Assembly: GCA_022795445.1 (NCBI GenBank) | Contig: JAAWGR010000012.1 | Location: 1-54,182, forward strand | From: Oscillibacter sp. | GTDB lineage: Bacteria > Bacillota > Clostridia > Oscillospirales > Oscillospiraceae | Reading direction: 5' to 3' | Length of the DNA stretch: 54,182 nt | In this document: positions 41,555-50,281 of the stretch, in pieces | Numbering within the stretch: position 1 is the first letter of the stretch | Layout of the letters: every line of letters starts with the position of its first letter | Made by a program: the position numbers and the translations under genes | Notes under the pieces: generated by a model | What the model was told of the DNA's origin: nothing | The model's input: only the letters and a program-made list of their open reading frames with translations | The model's database searches: none

Positions 41555-42655
41555 ATGAGTAACGAGAGAAAGCTTGCCGCAGAAAGAGAGGGTACCTTCG
41601 CAAAATCCCTGATCGTTTTTCTGGTCTGTGTAGCTGAGATTATGGTGGGTATTGTCATCTTGGGCCTGGATGCCAACATCCCTATCATCGGCGCAGCTGG
41701 CATCGCCATTATCTACGGCATGACCTTAGGCATTCCCTGCAGTGACCTGCAAGGCGCAATGGTCAAATCCGTTATTGATACCGTGAAGGCTATCATGGTA
41801 CTCCTGATGATTGGGCCAATGATTGCCGCTTGGATGGCCTGCGGTACTGTGCCCTACATTATCTATCTGGGCCTCGGCTTGCCGAATCCCAGTATTTTCC
41901 TGCTTTTCAGTGTCACCGGTTCCTCTTGGACGACCATTGGCACCATCGGCGTGGCGTTCATCGGCATTGCCATGGGCTTGAACATTCCAGCGCCCGCAGC
42001 TGCCGGCGCGATTGTCTGCGGTGCGTACTTCGGCGACAAGTGTTCCCCGATTTCCGATATCGTGGTCCTCAATTCCGGTATCACCAAGGTCGATATCTAC
42101 AAACACTGCATGAATACCCTTTATACAACGGTTCCTGCCTTGATTGTCACCTTGAGGATTTTCGGTGTAATCGGCATAGGCCACACGAATGGTTCTGTGG
42201 ATCAGGCGGCGGTGGACACCGTCCGGAACGGCTTGGCCAGCGCTTACAAATTCAGCCCGATCCTGTGGGTTCCCTTCATTGCGCTGATCACAAGCGTCAT
42301 CCTGAAACTCCCCTCTATTCCTGCCCTGCTGATCGGCGCCCTTGCCAGTATAGTGGTGGCCGTGTTCTATCAGGGACTGGATGCTGGTACAGTCCTGTCC
42401 CGCACGGTTTCCGACGGCGGTATCTGTTTCGCTCCTATGGTGCCCTGGGGCTCGAACGGCGTCTTCTGTTCCCAGACCTTGGGCATCCGCGTCGGCGCAT
42501 ATGTCCCTTATTATTTTATGGGCTTCCTGACGCCCATCTTTGCCATTGTCTGTGCCGTCACCGGCGCCGGCATCCAATATGCCGTCGACAGCCTAACCCG
42601 AAGAACCGGGATAAGGCTTCCAAGTAATATCCGGGAATTCGTGAAGCTCCAATAA
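41555..42655 (+). CDS. NhaC-like Na+/H+ antiporter family transporter, internally shortened
   Basis: A 366-residue polytopic membrane protein of the NhaC/ion transporter superfamily. Visible segments are VAEIMVGIVILGLDANIPII, SVTGSSWTTIGTIGVAFIGI, and PAPAAAGAIVCGAYFGDKCSPISD, the NhaC signature. The C-terminal half includes PMVPWGSNGVFCSQTLGI. Typical members are about 460 residues; the region between the YQGLDAGTVL segment and LSRTVSDGG (junction near residue 275) seems to be missing roughly 100 residues. The frame is intact, so this is an in-frame deletion or a divergent short form. AAGGAG precedes the ATG. It probably carries, or carried, the substrate or a product of the radical enzyme encoded 25 bp downstream. 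Confidence 0.8.
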   Translation: MSNERKLAAEREGTFAKSLIVFLVCVAEIMVGIVILGLDANIPIIGAAGIAIIYGMTLGIPCSDLQGAMVKSVIDTVKAIMVLLMIGPMIAAWMACGTVPYIIYLGLGLPNPSIFLLFSVTGSSWTTIGTIGVAFIGIAMGLNIPAPAAAGAIVCGAYFGDKCSPISDIVVLNSGITKVDIYKHCMNTLYTTVPALIVTLRIFGVIGIGHTNGSVDQAAVDTVRNGLASAYKFSPILWVPFIALITSVILKLPSIPALLIGALASIVVAVFYQGLDAGTVLSRTVSDGGICFAPMVPWGSNGVFCSQTLGIRVGAYVPYYFMGFLTPIFAIVCAVTGAGIQYAVDSLTRRTGIRLPSNIREFVKLQ

Positions 42656-42679
42656 AAATTTTTTACAGGAGGTAACACT

Positions 42680-45055
42680 ATGAAGACTTACATGAGCGGC
42701 CGCGTAGCCAAACTGAAGGAAATGCAGAACAGCCTGAAACCCAGCATCAGCGCTGAGCGTGCCCGGCTGGCGACGGAAGCCATTGAAGCCTATGCTTTTG
42801 ACCCCCCCGTGCTTCAAAAGGCCTACATGCTTTCCCACATCCTGCGCAACCAAACCATCTTTATCCAAGAAGGCGAGCTGATTGTGGGCAACCAGACTGA
42901 CCGTCCCCGCTGCGCGCCGGTGTTCCCGGAGTTTAATTCCGAGTGGATTGTGGATGAGATTGACGCGTTTGAGTCCCGCGAGAGCGACCCGCTCAGTCTT
43001 AGCGCCGAAGATCGCGAGGAACTGCTGCGCATCCTGCCCCGCTGGAAGGGCAAGAGCTTTGATATGGTCGTAGAGCGCGCCCTCCCAGAGGACGTCAAGC
43101 ATGCAGAAGAGAGCGGCGTCATGACTGTCGGCAACCGCGACTGCTCCACCGGACATATCCTCCCCGATTATTGGAACCTGTTGAAATACGGCCTGAACCA
43201 CTACAAGAAGCTTTGCCAGGATAAAATCGCCGGAACGCAGGTAAACACTCCTGAGAAGCAGGCGCAGGTCGATTTCTGGAACGCCATTATTATTGATATT
43301 GAGGCCGCAGGCGCCTTTGCCGCCCGTTACAGCGCCCTTGCTAAGGAGCAAGCTGACAAGGAATCCGACGCCGTTCGCAAGGCTGAACTGGAGGGGATTT
43401 CCGAAATTTGCGCCCATGTTCCCCTGGAGGCACCCCGGACATTCCATGAGGCTATCCAGATGGTATGGTTTATTCACCTGTTGATCAACATTGAGAACAA
43501 TGGCCATGGCAATTCCCTGCACCGGTTTGACCAGTACATGAATCCCTATTATGTGGCCGACGCGGCCGCGGGCCGCATCGACGAAAACCGTGCGATTGAG
43601 CTGATCCAGTGTTTCTTCATCAAGATGACCGACCTGATGAAGCTGCGCGGCAAGTTCTACAGCGAGTCCTTTGCGGGCTATCCCTTGTGGCAGAACATCA
43701 TTGTCGGCGGCCAGACGCCTGATGGCACAGATGCCACTAATGAGACCTCCTTCCTGTGCCTGAAGGCCAACGCCGGTGTCCAGACCTCCCAGCCCACGAT
43801 GTCTGTCCGCTATTTTGACGGCCTGAACATAGACCTGATCCACCTGGGCCTTGAGATGATCCAGGCCGGAATGGCAACTCCCGCCTTCTTCAACGACAAG
43901 CTGGTTGTCCCTATGGTCATGGAGAAAACCGGATGCTCCATTGAGGAAGCCCGTAACTGGGGCATCCATGGCTGTGTCCAGCCCGGTATCTGCGGCAAAT
44001 CCGACGGCCGTCCCACCGTTGGTTATGTCAACCTGCTCAAGTGCCTGGAGCTGGTTATGAACAACGGCGTGAATCCTGTCAACGGGGAGCAGCTGGGCCT
44101 CAAGACCGGTGAATTGGAGAGCCTGGATACCCTTGACAAGCTGCTGTATGCTCTCTTCAAGCAGGTGGACTACTTCACCGATCTGATGATCCGCGGCTTT
44201 AACGTCGTCGGCGCCCTCCATGCCATCCGTCAGCCGGTAGCGTTCACCTCCATGGTTGTCCAGGGTACTATCGAGAGCGGCAAGGCGAACCAGTGCGGCG
44301 GCTCCGCTTACTATGAATCCGGCGCGTTTGCCGTCAGCATCGGTAATGCCGCCGACGCTGTGGCTGCTATTGACACTTTGGTGAACAAGGAACACAAGTA
44401 TACTGCCAAAGAGCTGCTGGATGCCCTCGCTGTTAACTTTGAAGGAAAGGAAAATGTCCGCCAGACTTTGCTGAACAAAGCGCCTAAGTATGGCAACGAT
44501 AACGATTATGTCGACGGCATTGCTGCCGCCATTGTCAAGCACTACGGCGAAACCCTGGGCCAGTACCGTGATTCCCGCGGCGGCCGCTTTGTGGAAGTGG
44601 TGGAATCCCAATCCATGAATGTCTCCCAGGGCAAGTGCGTCCTGGCCTCTGCGGATGGCCGTTTCGCCTGTGCTCCCGTCAATGATAACTGCTCTCCCGT
44701 GATGGGTCGGGATATCAGCGGTCCAACCGCCACAGTCAACTCTGTTGCCAAGCTTGACCAGAAGAATGCCAAGGATGGCTGCCTCTATAACCTCCGCTTC
44801 GATCCCCGGAGCATCCAGGGCGAGAAGGGCCTCCAGGTCCTGGATAGCATCATCAAAACCTATTTCAACAACATGGGCGAACATATCCAGATCAACGTCG
44901 TAGACGACGCCACCCTCCGCGCTGCCCAGGTCAAGCCGGAGGACTATCGCAACCTGCTGGTTCGTGTGGCGGGCTATCTGGCCTACTTTACTGAGCTGGG
45001 CAGCGATGTTCAGGAAGCCTTGATTGCCCGTACTGCGCACTCTCCTGACCGGTAA
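42680..45055 (+). CDS. Glycyl radical enzyme with C-V-Q active-site loop
   Basis: A 791-residue enzyme of the pyruvate formate-lyase/glycerol dehydratase superfamily. The glycyl radical loop is RVAGYLAYF with Gly765, 27 residues from the end. The thiyl Cys432 lies in NWGIHGCVQPGICGKSDG. In dehydratases and C-N, C-S lyases of this family the motif is C-V-E with a catalytic Glu; here the residue is Gln434. Overall sequence (GHILPDYWNLLKYGL near residue 160) is closest by eye to glycerol-dehydratase/CutC-type members. The reaction is therefore unassigned. TTTTTTACAGGAGG precedes the ATG. The activase follows in the same operon. Confidence 0.9.
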   Translation: MKTYMSGRVAKLKEMQNSLKPSISAERARLATEAIEAYAFDPPVLQKAYMLSHILRNQTIFIQEGELIVGNQTDRPRCAPVFPEFNSEWIVDEIDAFESRESDPLSLSAEDREELLRILPRWKGKSFDMVVERALPEDVKHAEESGVMTVGNRDCSTGHILPDYWNLLKYGLNHYKKLCQDKIAGTQVNTPEKQAQVDFWNAIIIDIEAAGAFAARYSALAKEQADKESDAVRKAELEGISEICAHVPLEAPRTFHEAIQMVWFIHLLINIENNGHGNSLHRFDQYMNPYYVADAAAGRIDENRAIELIQCFFIKMTDLMKLRGKFYSESFAGYPLWQNIIVGGQTPDGTDATNETSFLCLKANAGVQTSQPTMSVRYFDGLNIDLIHLGLEMIQAGMATPAFFNDKLVVPMVMEKTGCSIEEARNWGIHGCVQPGICGKSDGRPTVGYVNLLKCLELVMNNGVNPVNGEQLGLKTGELESLDTLDKLLYALFKQVDYFTDLMIRGFNVVGALHAIRQPVAFTSMVVQGTIESGKANQCGGSAYYESGAFAVSIGNAADAVAAIDTLVNKEHKYTAKELLDALAVNFEGKENVRQTLLNKAPKYGNDNDYVDGIAAAIVKHYGETLGQYRDSRGGRFVEVVESQSMNVSQGKCVLASADGRFACAPVNDNCSPVMGRDISGPTATVNSVAKLDQKNAKDGCLYNLRFDPRSIQGEKGLQVLDSIIKTYFNNMGEHIQINVVDDATLRAAQVKPEDYRNLLVRVAGYLAYFTELGSDVQEALIARTAHSPDR

Positions 45056-45059
45056 GCAT

Positions 45060-45984
45060 ATGGAAGGTGCAGCGTACATCGGCGGCATCCAGCGGTTTTC
45101 TACAGAAGACGGTCCTGGTATCCGCACAAGTATTTTTCTGAAGGGGTGTCCCCTTCGGTGCAGGTGGTGCCATAATCCGGAACTGCTGGATACGCATTAC
45201 GGCGTGTTATACAGCCCTAATAAATGTATCCTCTGCGGCGAATGCGTCAAAAACTGCCCGGCTGGAGCCATTCGGCCGGGCAAAGGCGAAATTGTCATTG
45301 ACCGAACCGCCTGCAAGGGATGCGGAACCTGTGTAGACAATTGCTGTACCACCGCCCTGCATACCAAGTCGATCTCTTACACAATGGCAGCGTTAATGGA
45401 CATTGTGGAAAAAGACCGGGATTTCTACGAGACTTCCGGCGGAGGAGTAACCCTCAGCGGAGGCGAAGTGCTGGCTCATGGAGAATATGCCCTGGAAATT
45501 GCTAAAGAGGTAAAAAAAGCGGGGATTTTCCCTGGCAATAGAAACCTCCGGTGCGGGAACTTGGGAGCATCTCTGTGCTTTGGCGGAAATCTGCGACTGG
45601 ATACTGTATGACCTCAAGCACATGGACCCGGAACGACATGCGTTTTATACCGGTGTTCGTCCAGACTTGATTTGGGAGAATATTACCCGTCTGGCGGCAG
45701 ACCTGGAACTCCGGGAAAAAATTATCATTCGGGTGCCGCTGCTTCATGGCGTCAATGATGATGAGGCGAATCTGGAAGCTCTTCGGGACTTCATGACAAA
45801 ACGGCATCTGGCACATGCGAACCTGCTGCCATACCATAACATGGGGATTGGTAAGGCGCGGGAGGCCGGATTGGTGCAGGAAGAATTTAAAATGCCGTCA
45901 GACGAGGATTTGCTCCGTGCCGCAGGACAACTGCGGGCGGCAGGCATTCAAGTGGAAATTATGGGCTATGAAGAAGACGGCTGA
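45060..45984 (+). pseudogene. Glycyl radical enzyme activase, frameshifted
   Basis: A radical SAM activase. The SAM cluster motif is C-x3-C-x2-C at C30, C34 and C37 (LKGCPLRCRWCHNPE), and two ferredoxin motifs follow at residues 56-95 (CILCGECVKNCP, CKGCGTCVDNC). The first frame ends prematurely at 45611. From 45520 the homologous continuation is in another frame (AIETSGAGTWEHLCALAEIC to VEIMGYEEDG, stop 45984). One A too many in the A7 run 45512-45518 restores a plausible protein (VKKRGFSLAIETSG). It is a true pseudogene, a phase-variable site, or a sequencing error. It starts 4 bp after the enzyme's stop. Confidence 0.8.
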
Positions 45985-46069
45985 TGTGTTTCCAAAAAAT
46001 ACGGCAGGACAGCCCGCAGATTTTCTTGCGGCGCTGTCTTGCTATAAAGCGGTTGAAAGGGGAAGAGCG

Positions 46070-46951
46070 ATGTTTGAGAAAATGGTTGCCGTAGAACCGG
46101 TTAACCTGCTGCCGGAGGCCCGGAAACGGTTGAACGGATATGCAAGAGCGGTTGTATTTTTCGATAGGCTTCCACAGGACAGCAAAGAGATGGTTCAACG
46201 GATCGGGACAGCGGATGCAGTCTTAATCAGCTATACCAGCCCAATGGGCCGGGATGTTTTAGAGAACTGCCCAAACCTGAAATATGTGGGCATGTGCTGT
46301 AGCTTATACGAAGAAAAGAGTGCAAATGTAGATATTGCTGCGGCACGGGAGCTGGGTATCACAGTAAAAGGCGTACGGGACTACGGGGACCAGGGCGTTG
46401 CGGAATATGCGGTCAGCGAACTGGTGCGGTATCTCCACGGCTTCGGCGGAAAGCAATGGAAGGCGCAGTCGGTAGAACTGGGGGGACTTCGGGTGGGCAT
46501 TGTCGGCCTGGGAACCGTTGGGAGCATCGTAGCGAAAGCCCTCCATTATTTTGGTGCAGAGATTTCTTATTTCAGTCGTACCCGCCGGGAGACGGAGGCA
46601 TTTCTGTATCGCCCTCTTGCAGAGCTGCTACAAACGTCAGATGTAATTTTCACCTGCCTGACGAAAAATACCATTTTGCTTTACGATGCAGAGTTTGCCG
46701 CTTTTGGAAATGGGAAGATTCTGTTCAATGTTGGCATTGGCCCCAGTTATGACACCCCTGCTTTGGAGCGCTGGCTCGCGGAAGGAACAAACGAGTTCTT
46801 CTGCGACTCGAAAAGCGCTCTGAGTACAGAATCACTTTTGCAAAATCCTCACGTCAACTGTGCGGGCAAGGCCGCTGGCACAACAGCGGAAGCTATGGCT
46901 CGTTTGGGTGAAAAGGTTCTGTGGAATCTGGAGGAATATTGGCTGGTTTAA
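46070..46951 (+). CDS. D-2-hydroxyacid dehydrogenase-like protein lacking the catalytic triad
   Basis: A 293-residue protein with a Rossmann domain (GIVGLGTVGSIVAKALHYFG near residue 143) flanked by the catalytic-domain fold of D-isomer 2-hydroxyacid dehydrogenases (VDIAAARELGITVKG, GDQGVAEYAVSELVRYL). The family triad is Arg (in I-N-x-x-R-G), Glu (in D-V-F-x-x-E) and His (in P-H-x-x-x). The corresponding segments here are LFNVGIGPSYD, FFCDSKSAL and NCAGKAAGTT, so none of the three is present. It may bind NAD as a regulator or use an unrelated residue set. GAAAGGGGAAG precedes the ATG. It lies 85 bp after the activase on the same strand. Confidence 0.75.
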   Translation: MFEKMVAVEPVNLLPEARKRLNGYARAVVFFDRLPQDSKEMVQRIGTADAVLISYTSPMGRDVLENCPNLKYVGMCCSLYEEKSANVDIAAARELGITVKGVRDYGDQGVAEYAVSELVRYLHGFGGKQWKAQSVELGGLRVGIVGLGTVGSIVAKALHYFGAEISYFSRTRRETEAFLYRPLAELLQTSDVIFTCLTKNTILLYDAEFAAFGNGKILFNVGIGPSYDTPALERWLAEGTNEFFCDSKSALSTESLLQNPHVNCAGKAAGTTAEAMARLGEKVLWNLEEYWLV

Positions 46952-46965
46952 GCGTTTTTTAGAAC

Positions 46966-47000
46966 AGGAGGGCGAATTTTTGCCCTCCCGATTTTCTTTT
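46966..47000 (+). terminator. Terminator of the glycyl radical cluster
   Basis: GGAGGGC / GCCCTCC stem (46967-46973 with 46982-46988), 8-nt loop, then CGATTTTCTTTT. Confidence 0.8.
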
Positions 47001-47154
47001 GTCCGCTTGCGGAGCACGAGCACTTGCGTTTGCTGTTCTTTCTTGAAAATATCCCTAAAAAAATAGACTCTTTTTTAGGAGAATCATGTTTCCAAACGAG
47101 AAGATCTACTTACAAATGGACGTAGATCTTCTTGTCCATATAACTGGATTTTGT

Positions 47155-47544
47155 TCAATCCAGTTTTCGGCGGTTGTTTGGCGTATCTTCCAACTGTGCC
47201 CTCAGCTTTTCCAGCGCACGCTTTTCAATGCGGGATACGTAGCTTCGCGAGATGCCAAACGATGAGGCAATCTCCCGCTGGGTCAATGGTACAGTGCCGC
47301 CTAACCCGTACCGCAGCCGGACAATCTCTGATTCACGGGCGGTCAGGCATTCCTGCACCAGCTTATGCAGACGCAGCGCATTGTCGCGGTCGTGCAGGTC
47401 TTCCAGCATAGTATCATCCACACCAATAACATCCATCAGCTGCAAGGCGTTGCCCTCTTTGTCGGATTCAATGGAATCGGAGAGAGAAACCTCGCCTTGC
47501 AGCTTTTTTTGTCCGCGGAAGTACATAAGGATTTCATTTGCTAT
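47155..47544 (-). pseudogene. sigK: 3' portion of sigK (interrupted sporulation sigma factor gene)
   Basis: The frame from 47544 to the TAA/TGA end at 47155 encodes 129 residues: IANEILMYFRGQKK, VSLSDSIESDKEGNALQLMD and a region 4 helix-turn-helix, LTQREIASSFGISRSYVSRI, then EKRALEKLR. Bacillus subtilis sigma-K has [29 protein letters not shown] and ISRSYVSRIEKRAL at the same places. Regions 1 and most of 2 are absent. The sequence upstream (47545-47661) in this frame is only the antisense-free shadow of the recombinase tail. The split point is the one used by skin elements. Intact sigK would control late mother-cell genes (coat, cortex, lysis). It is labelled interrupted, not dead: excision would restore it. 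Confidence 0.9.
47534..47538 (-). other. Putative att core AATGA of the sigK element
   Basis: AATGA (minus strand) lies in the Asn-Glu codons of sigK (ANEILM) and also contains the recombinase stop codon TGA. AATGA is, as I recall, the five-base crossover core of the Bacillus subtilis skin element at the same codons. The partner copy would be at the far, unseen end. Confidence 0.6.
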
Positions 47545-49276
47545 CCTCACACGTTGGCCCGTCAAGACCGTCCGAGCCACCGTCAGGCAGCGGCGGGAGG
47601 TCGATATCGTCCCCATCGGGGTCACCGTCGCCAAAGAGGTAAATATGTACCTTCTCCCCATCCCAAACGATGTCCTTGACGATCACCCGGAGGGTCAGCC
47701 GCTTTTGCTCCACCGTCATGTCGTCCATGGTACTGGCAAAGGACTTGAGCATATCCCGCATGATCTCAAAGGACTGTGCCTGGAGGTTCTGTTCCTGCAA
47801 AATTTGCTCCAGCTCCCGGATGTCCCCCTGGATGCTTTCATCCCGTTCTGACCGCTCGTTAATGCCGTCCAAGATGCACTGCTCTCCGGGGGTACCGGCC
47901 ATCTTCGCCAGGGAGCTTACCAGTGCGTCAATTTCTTTCTGGTTCTCCCGCTGGGCCTTTTTCAGCCGTTCTAGGTCTGTTGTGAGCTGGCTGCTTTTTT
48001 CCACAAAGGCTTTCTTTCCCGCCGCCAGACGCCGGTTGAGCTCGCTTTTGTCCTCCGCCAGCTTCTTGATCTCAAAGCAGACCGCACGGTCAAGCTGGTT
48101 TCCGTTGATGTCCTTGTTGTCGCATTTATGGCGGCGGCTCTTTTCCTTCAGCTCGCACAGATAGCGGAAGTACCGCTCCCCATCGCCTGTAGTGCGGCTG
48201 GTGACCTTGGGCCGCATACAGTGTCCGCAGCGGCAATGCAGAAGGCCAGACAACAGGGCCTCATTGGTCTGCCCCGCCCGCCAGCGATAGCTTTTGCTTT
48301 TGTTCTCATCCAGCAGCCCCTGAACGGCGATCCAGTCTTCGCCGGACACGATGCCCACATGCTCCCCTACCGATACCACCCATTCCTCCATAGGCTTCTT
48401 GCGGGTAGTACTGCCCTTGGTCTGCTCAGTGCGGTTGTAGGCCATGATGCCGTGAGTCCCATCAAAGGCGCTCTGATCGGAGAAGGGCTGGACTCCATTG
48501 GCGATCAGGTACTGAAACATAGCCTCGTCCGCTTTTGCGTAGACGGGGTTCATCAGGAGTTCTCTAATTGCAAACCGGGAGAATGACTTTCCCTGACGGG
48601 TCTTGTAGTCTTGGTTGAGAAGATAGGTCTCCAGCTTTGTCAAGGACTTCAATTCTAAAAACTTGGAGAAGATTCTCTGCACCAGCTGAGCCTCCTCCGG
48701 GATGAGCTTCAAGTGGAAGGTCTTGCGCTTCTTCCCATCTACTTTACAGTATTCAGTGCCCTCTGATTCGTATCCAAGCGGAGTGATGCCGCCCAGCCAG
48801 CGGCCCGTTTTGGCAAGCTCCTGGAGATTGTCACGGATACGTTCAGCAATGGTTTCCCGTTCCATCTGGGCAAGGGCAGCGACAAAGGTAAACATGAGCC
48901 GCCCGGTGGGGGTAGTCAAGTTGAAATTCTCCTTGATGGAGATGAACGTTGCTCCGTAACGCTCCAGCTCCTCCACAAACTCGAAACAGTCCTTGGTGTT
49001 GCGGGTGAGCCGATCCAGGCGGTAGCACACAATGGTCTGTATCTTGCCCTCATGCACGTCCTTCATCATCCGCTGGAAGTTGGGACGCTTCGTGCTGCCG
49101 CCGGAGAAACCCTCATCTTCGTAGACCAAGGCGCTGTCCGCCTGTTCCTGCCCAAAGCAGCGGGCGATATATTGACGGCACATCTCGATCTGATTTTCGA
49201 TGCTCTCGCCTTTGCCTGTAAATTTCGATTTTCTGGAATATATCGCAAAAACCTGTTGTTCCGATGATATATACAT
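47534..49276 (-). CDS. Large serine recombinase (SpoIVCA-like, sigK element excision)
   Basis: A 580-residue site-specific recombinase. The resolvase domain (about residues 8-155) has the catalytic Ser in IYSRKSKFTGKG and CYRLDRLTRNTKDCFEFVEE. A recombinase domain follows (TPLGYESEG, SRFAIRELLMNPVYA). The zinc ribbon is CRCGHCMRPK with later CELKEKSRRHKC, then a long coiled coil (ADKSELNRRLAAGKKAFVEK). GAGAGGAAAC supports the ATG at 49276; a GTG at 49297 overlaps the ribosome site. Its last codons and stop coincide with the crossover point in sigK. By analogy it would be made in the mother cell under sigma-E/SpoIIID control and excise the element, restoring sigK. No sigma-E promoter was identified. 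Confidence 0.92.
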   Translation of the reverse strand: MYISSEQQVFAIYSRKSKFTGKGESIENQIEMCRQYIARCFGQEQADSALVYEDEGFSGGSTKRPNFQRMMKDVHEGKIQTIVCYRLDRLTRNTKDCFEFVEELERYGATFISIKENFNLTTPTGRLMFTFVAALAQMERETIAERIRDNLQELAKTGRWLGGITPLGYESEGTEYCKVDGKKRKTFHLKLIPEEAQLVQRIFSKFLELKSLTKLETYLLNQDYKTRQGKSFSRFAIRELLMNPVYAKADEAMFQYLIANGVQPFSDQSAFDGTHGIMAYNRTEQTKGSTTRKKPMEEWVVSVGEHVGIVSGEDWIAVQGLLDENKSKSYRWRAGQTNEALLSGLLHCRCGHCMRPKVTSRTTGDGERYFRYLCELKEKSRRHKCDNKDINGNQLDRAVCFEIKKLAEDKSELNRRLAAGKKAFVEKSSQLTTDLERLKKAQRENQKEIDALVSSLAKMAGTPGEQCILDGINERSERDESIQGDIRELEQILQEQNLQAQSFEIMRDMLKSFASTMDDMTVEQKRLTLRVIVKDIVWDGEKVHIYLFGDGDPDGDDIDLPPLPDGGSDGLDGPTCEDSK

Positions 49277-49300
49277 AATTGTTTCCTCTCTCTGCACTAT

Positions 49301-50269
49301 TTAGAATAGCATCTCAGGCATCACACTAACGATAGCAGTCTGCTCCTTTGGATTCAGATAAGCATGGTTTAGAGAGGTCTTATTATATTGCAGATATGTA
49401 CCGCTTGTCTCATCAATCAGCAGCGAGGTGAAAAAGCGCTCCCAGCTAAAAAACTTTTCACTCTTAATGTGGTCATAGGGCTTCTCGAGTATTGCTTGCA
49501 GTCGTCCTTGTTTCAGAAGCCCTGACTTCAGTATCATCCACTCGAAGGACTCTGGCAAATAGATGATCAGCTTTTTACCCTGGAGTTTATTCAGAGACAG
49601 GACTTTCTCAATTTCAGGACCAAATGCGGCACCGTCTGCGATCACAAGGGCTGTTGAGTAGGTCTGCCGCAAAAGTTCCTGATAGACGTTGCTTTTACCT
49701 TTTGCTGATATACAAGGGATCTTATACTGGGAAAAAAGTTTGGCAAAGAATTGATGTCCTGCGTTGGAGTCCTCAACGATCACCAGATCTGGCCTGGAAA
49801 TTGAGTCCACCTTGGTATCACATAAGCTATAGAACTTAGAGTACAGCCGTTTTGTTCCCTGATAACGGTTTCCTGCGTTATTTTTAAGTCCATATATCTC
49901 GTCCACGCTGTAGGGCAGGTTCGTCAAGGGGGCACGGGTAGCGATCACATAATAGTTATCTGAATTTTTGACAGCCTTGGCAAATTCCTCGGAGAGAACG
50001 AATTTATCACCCTCATCAATAAAAACGATGCTGTCATGGATCAGTGCCAGATTTTCCTGCCAGCGCAGGCCAGTCAGAACCGTACAGGTTTTCTCACAGG
50101 AGACCGTGATACCGCTCGCTTCACCATTCTGCTGATAGGAAGCAATCATATCGATCAGAGTTGTTTTTCCTGTGGCGCTGTTGCCACGCAAAACGGTGAT
50201 ATTTCTTTCAATGGTGAATTTGTATTGCAATCGACGGTTTTGTACCACAATATCATATTTTCCTGTCAT
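49301..50269 (-). CDS. P-loop ATPase, partner of DUF4869-like protein
   Basis: A 322-residue cytosolic protein. Walker A is LRGNSATGKTTLIDM near residue 28 and a Walker B-like strand is SIVFIDEGDKF. The last 120 residues include LVIVEDSNAGHQFFAKLF and ALVIADGAAFGPEIEKV, which look like a TOPRIM- or receiver-like fold with acidic residues; this is only a by-eye impression. GGTGGTG precedes the ATG. It starts 12 bp after the DUF4869-like gene and ends 24 bp before the recombinase start. I infer a small ATP-dependent system carried by the sigK element, possibly defensive. Confidence 0.7.
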   Translation of the reverse strand: MTGKYDIVVQNRRLQYKFTIERNITVLRGNSATGKTTLIDMIASYQQNGEASGITVSCEKTCTVLTGLRWQENLALIHDSIVFIDEGDKFVLSEEFAKAVKNSDNYYVIATRAPLTNLPYSVDEIYGLKNNAGNRYQGTKRLYSKFYSLCDTKVDSISRPDLVIVEDSNAGHQFFAKLFSQYKIPCISAKGKSNVYQELLRQTYSTALVIADGAAFGPEIEKVLSLNKLQGKKLIIYLPESFEWMILKSGLLKQGRLQAILEKPYDHIKSEKFFSWERFFTSLLIDETSGTYLQYNKTSLNHAYLNPKEQTAIVSVMPEMLF

Positions 50270-50281
50270 ATTTTCACCACC

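Noticed and set aside
42593..45127. An 844-codon antisense open frame across the glycyl radical enzyme
   Set aside because: It has no family features or ribosome site and mirrors the coding sense of a well-recognised enzyme; GC-rich third positions keep it open.
47155..47661. A 168-residue sigma factor starting at 47661
   Set aside because: Residues before ANEILM come from another frame of the recombinase end and do not resemble sigma regions 1 or 2.
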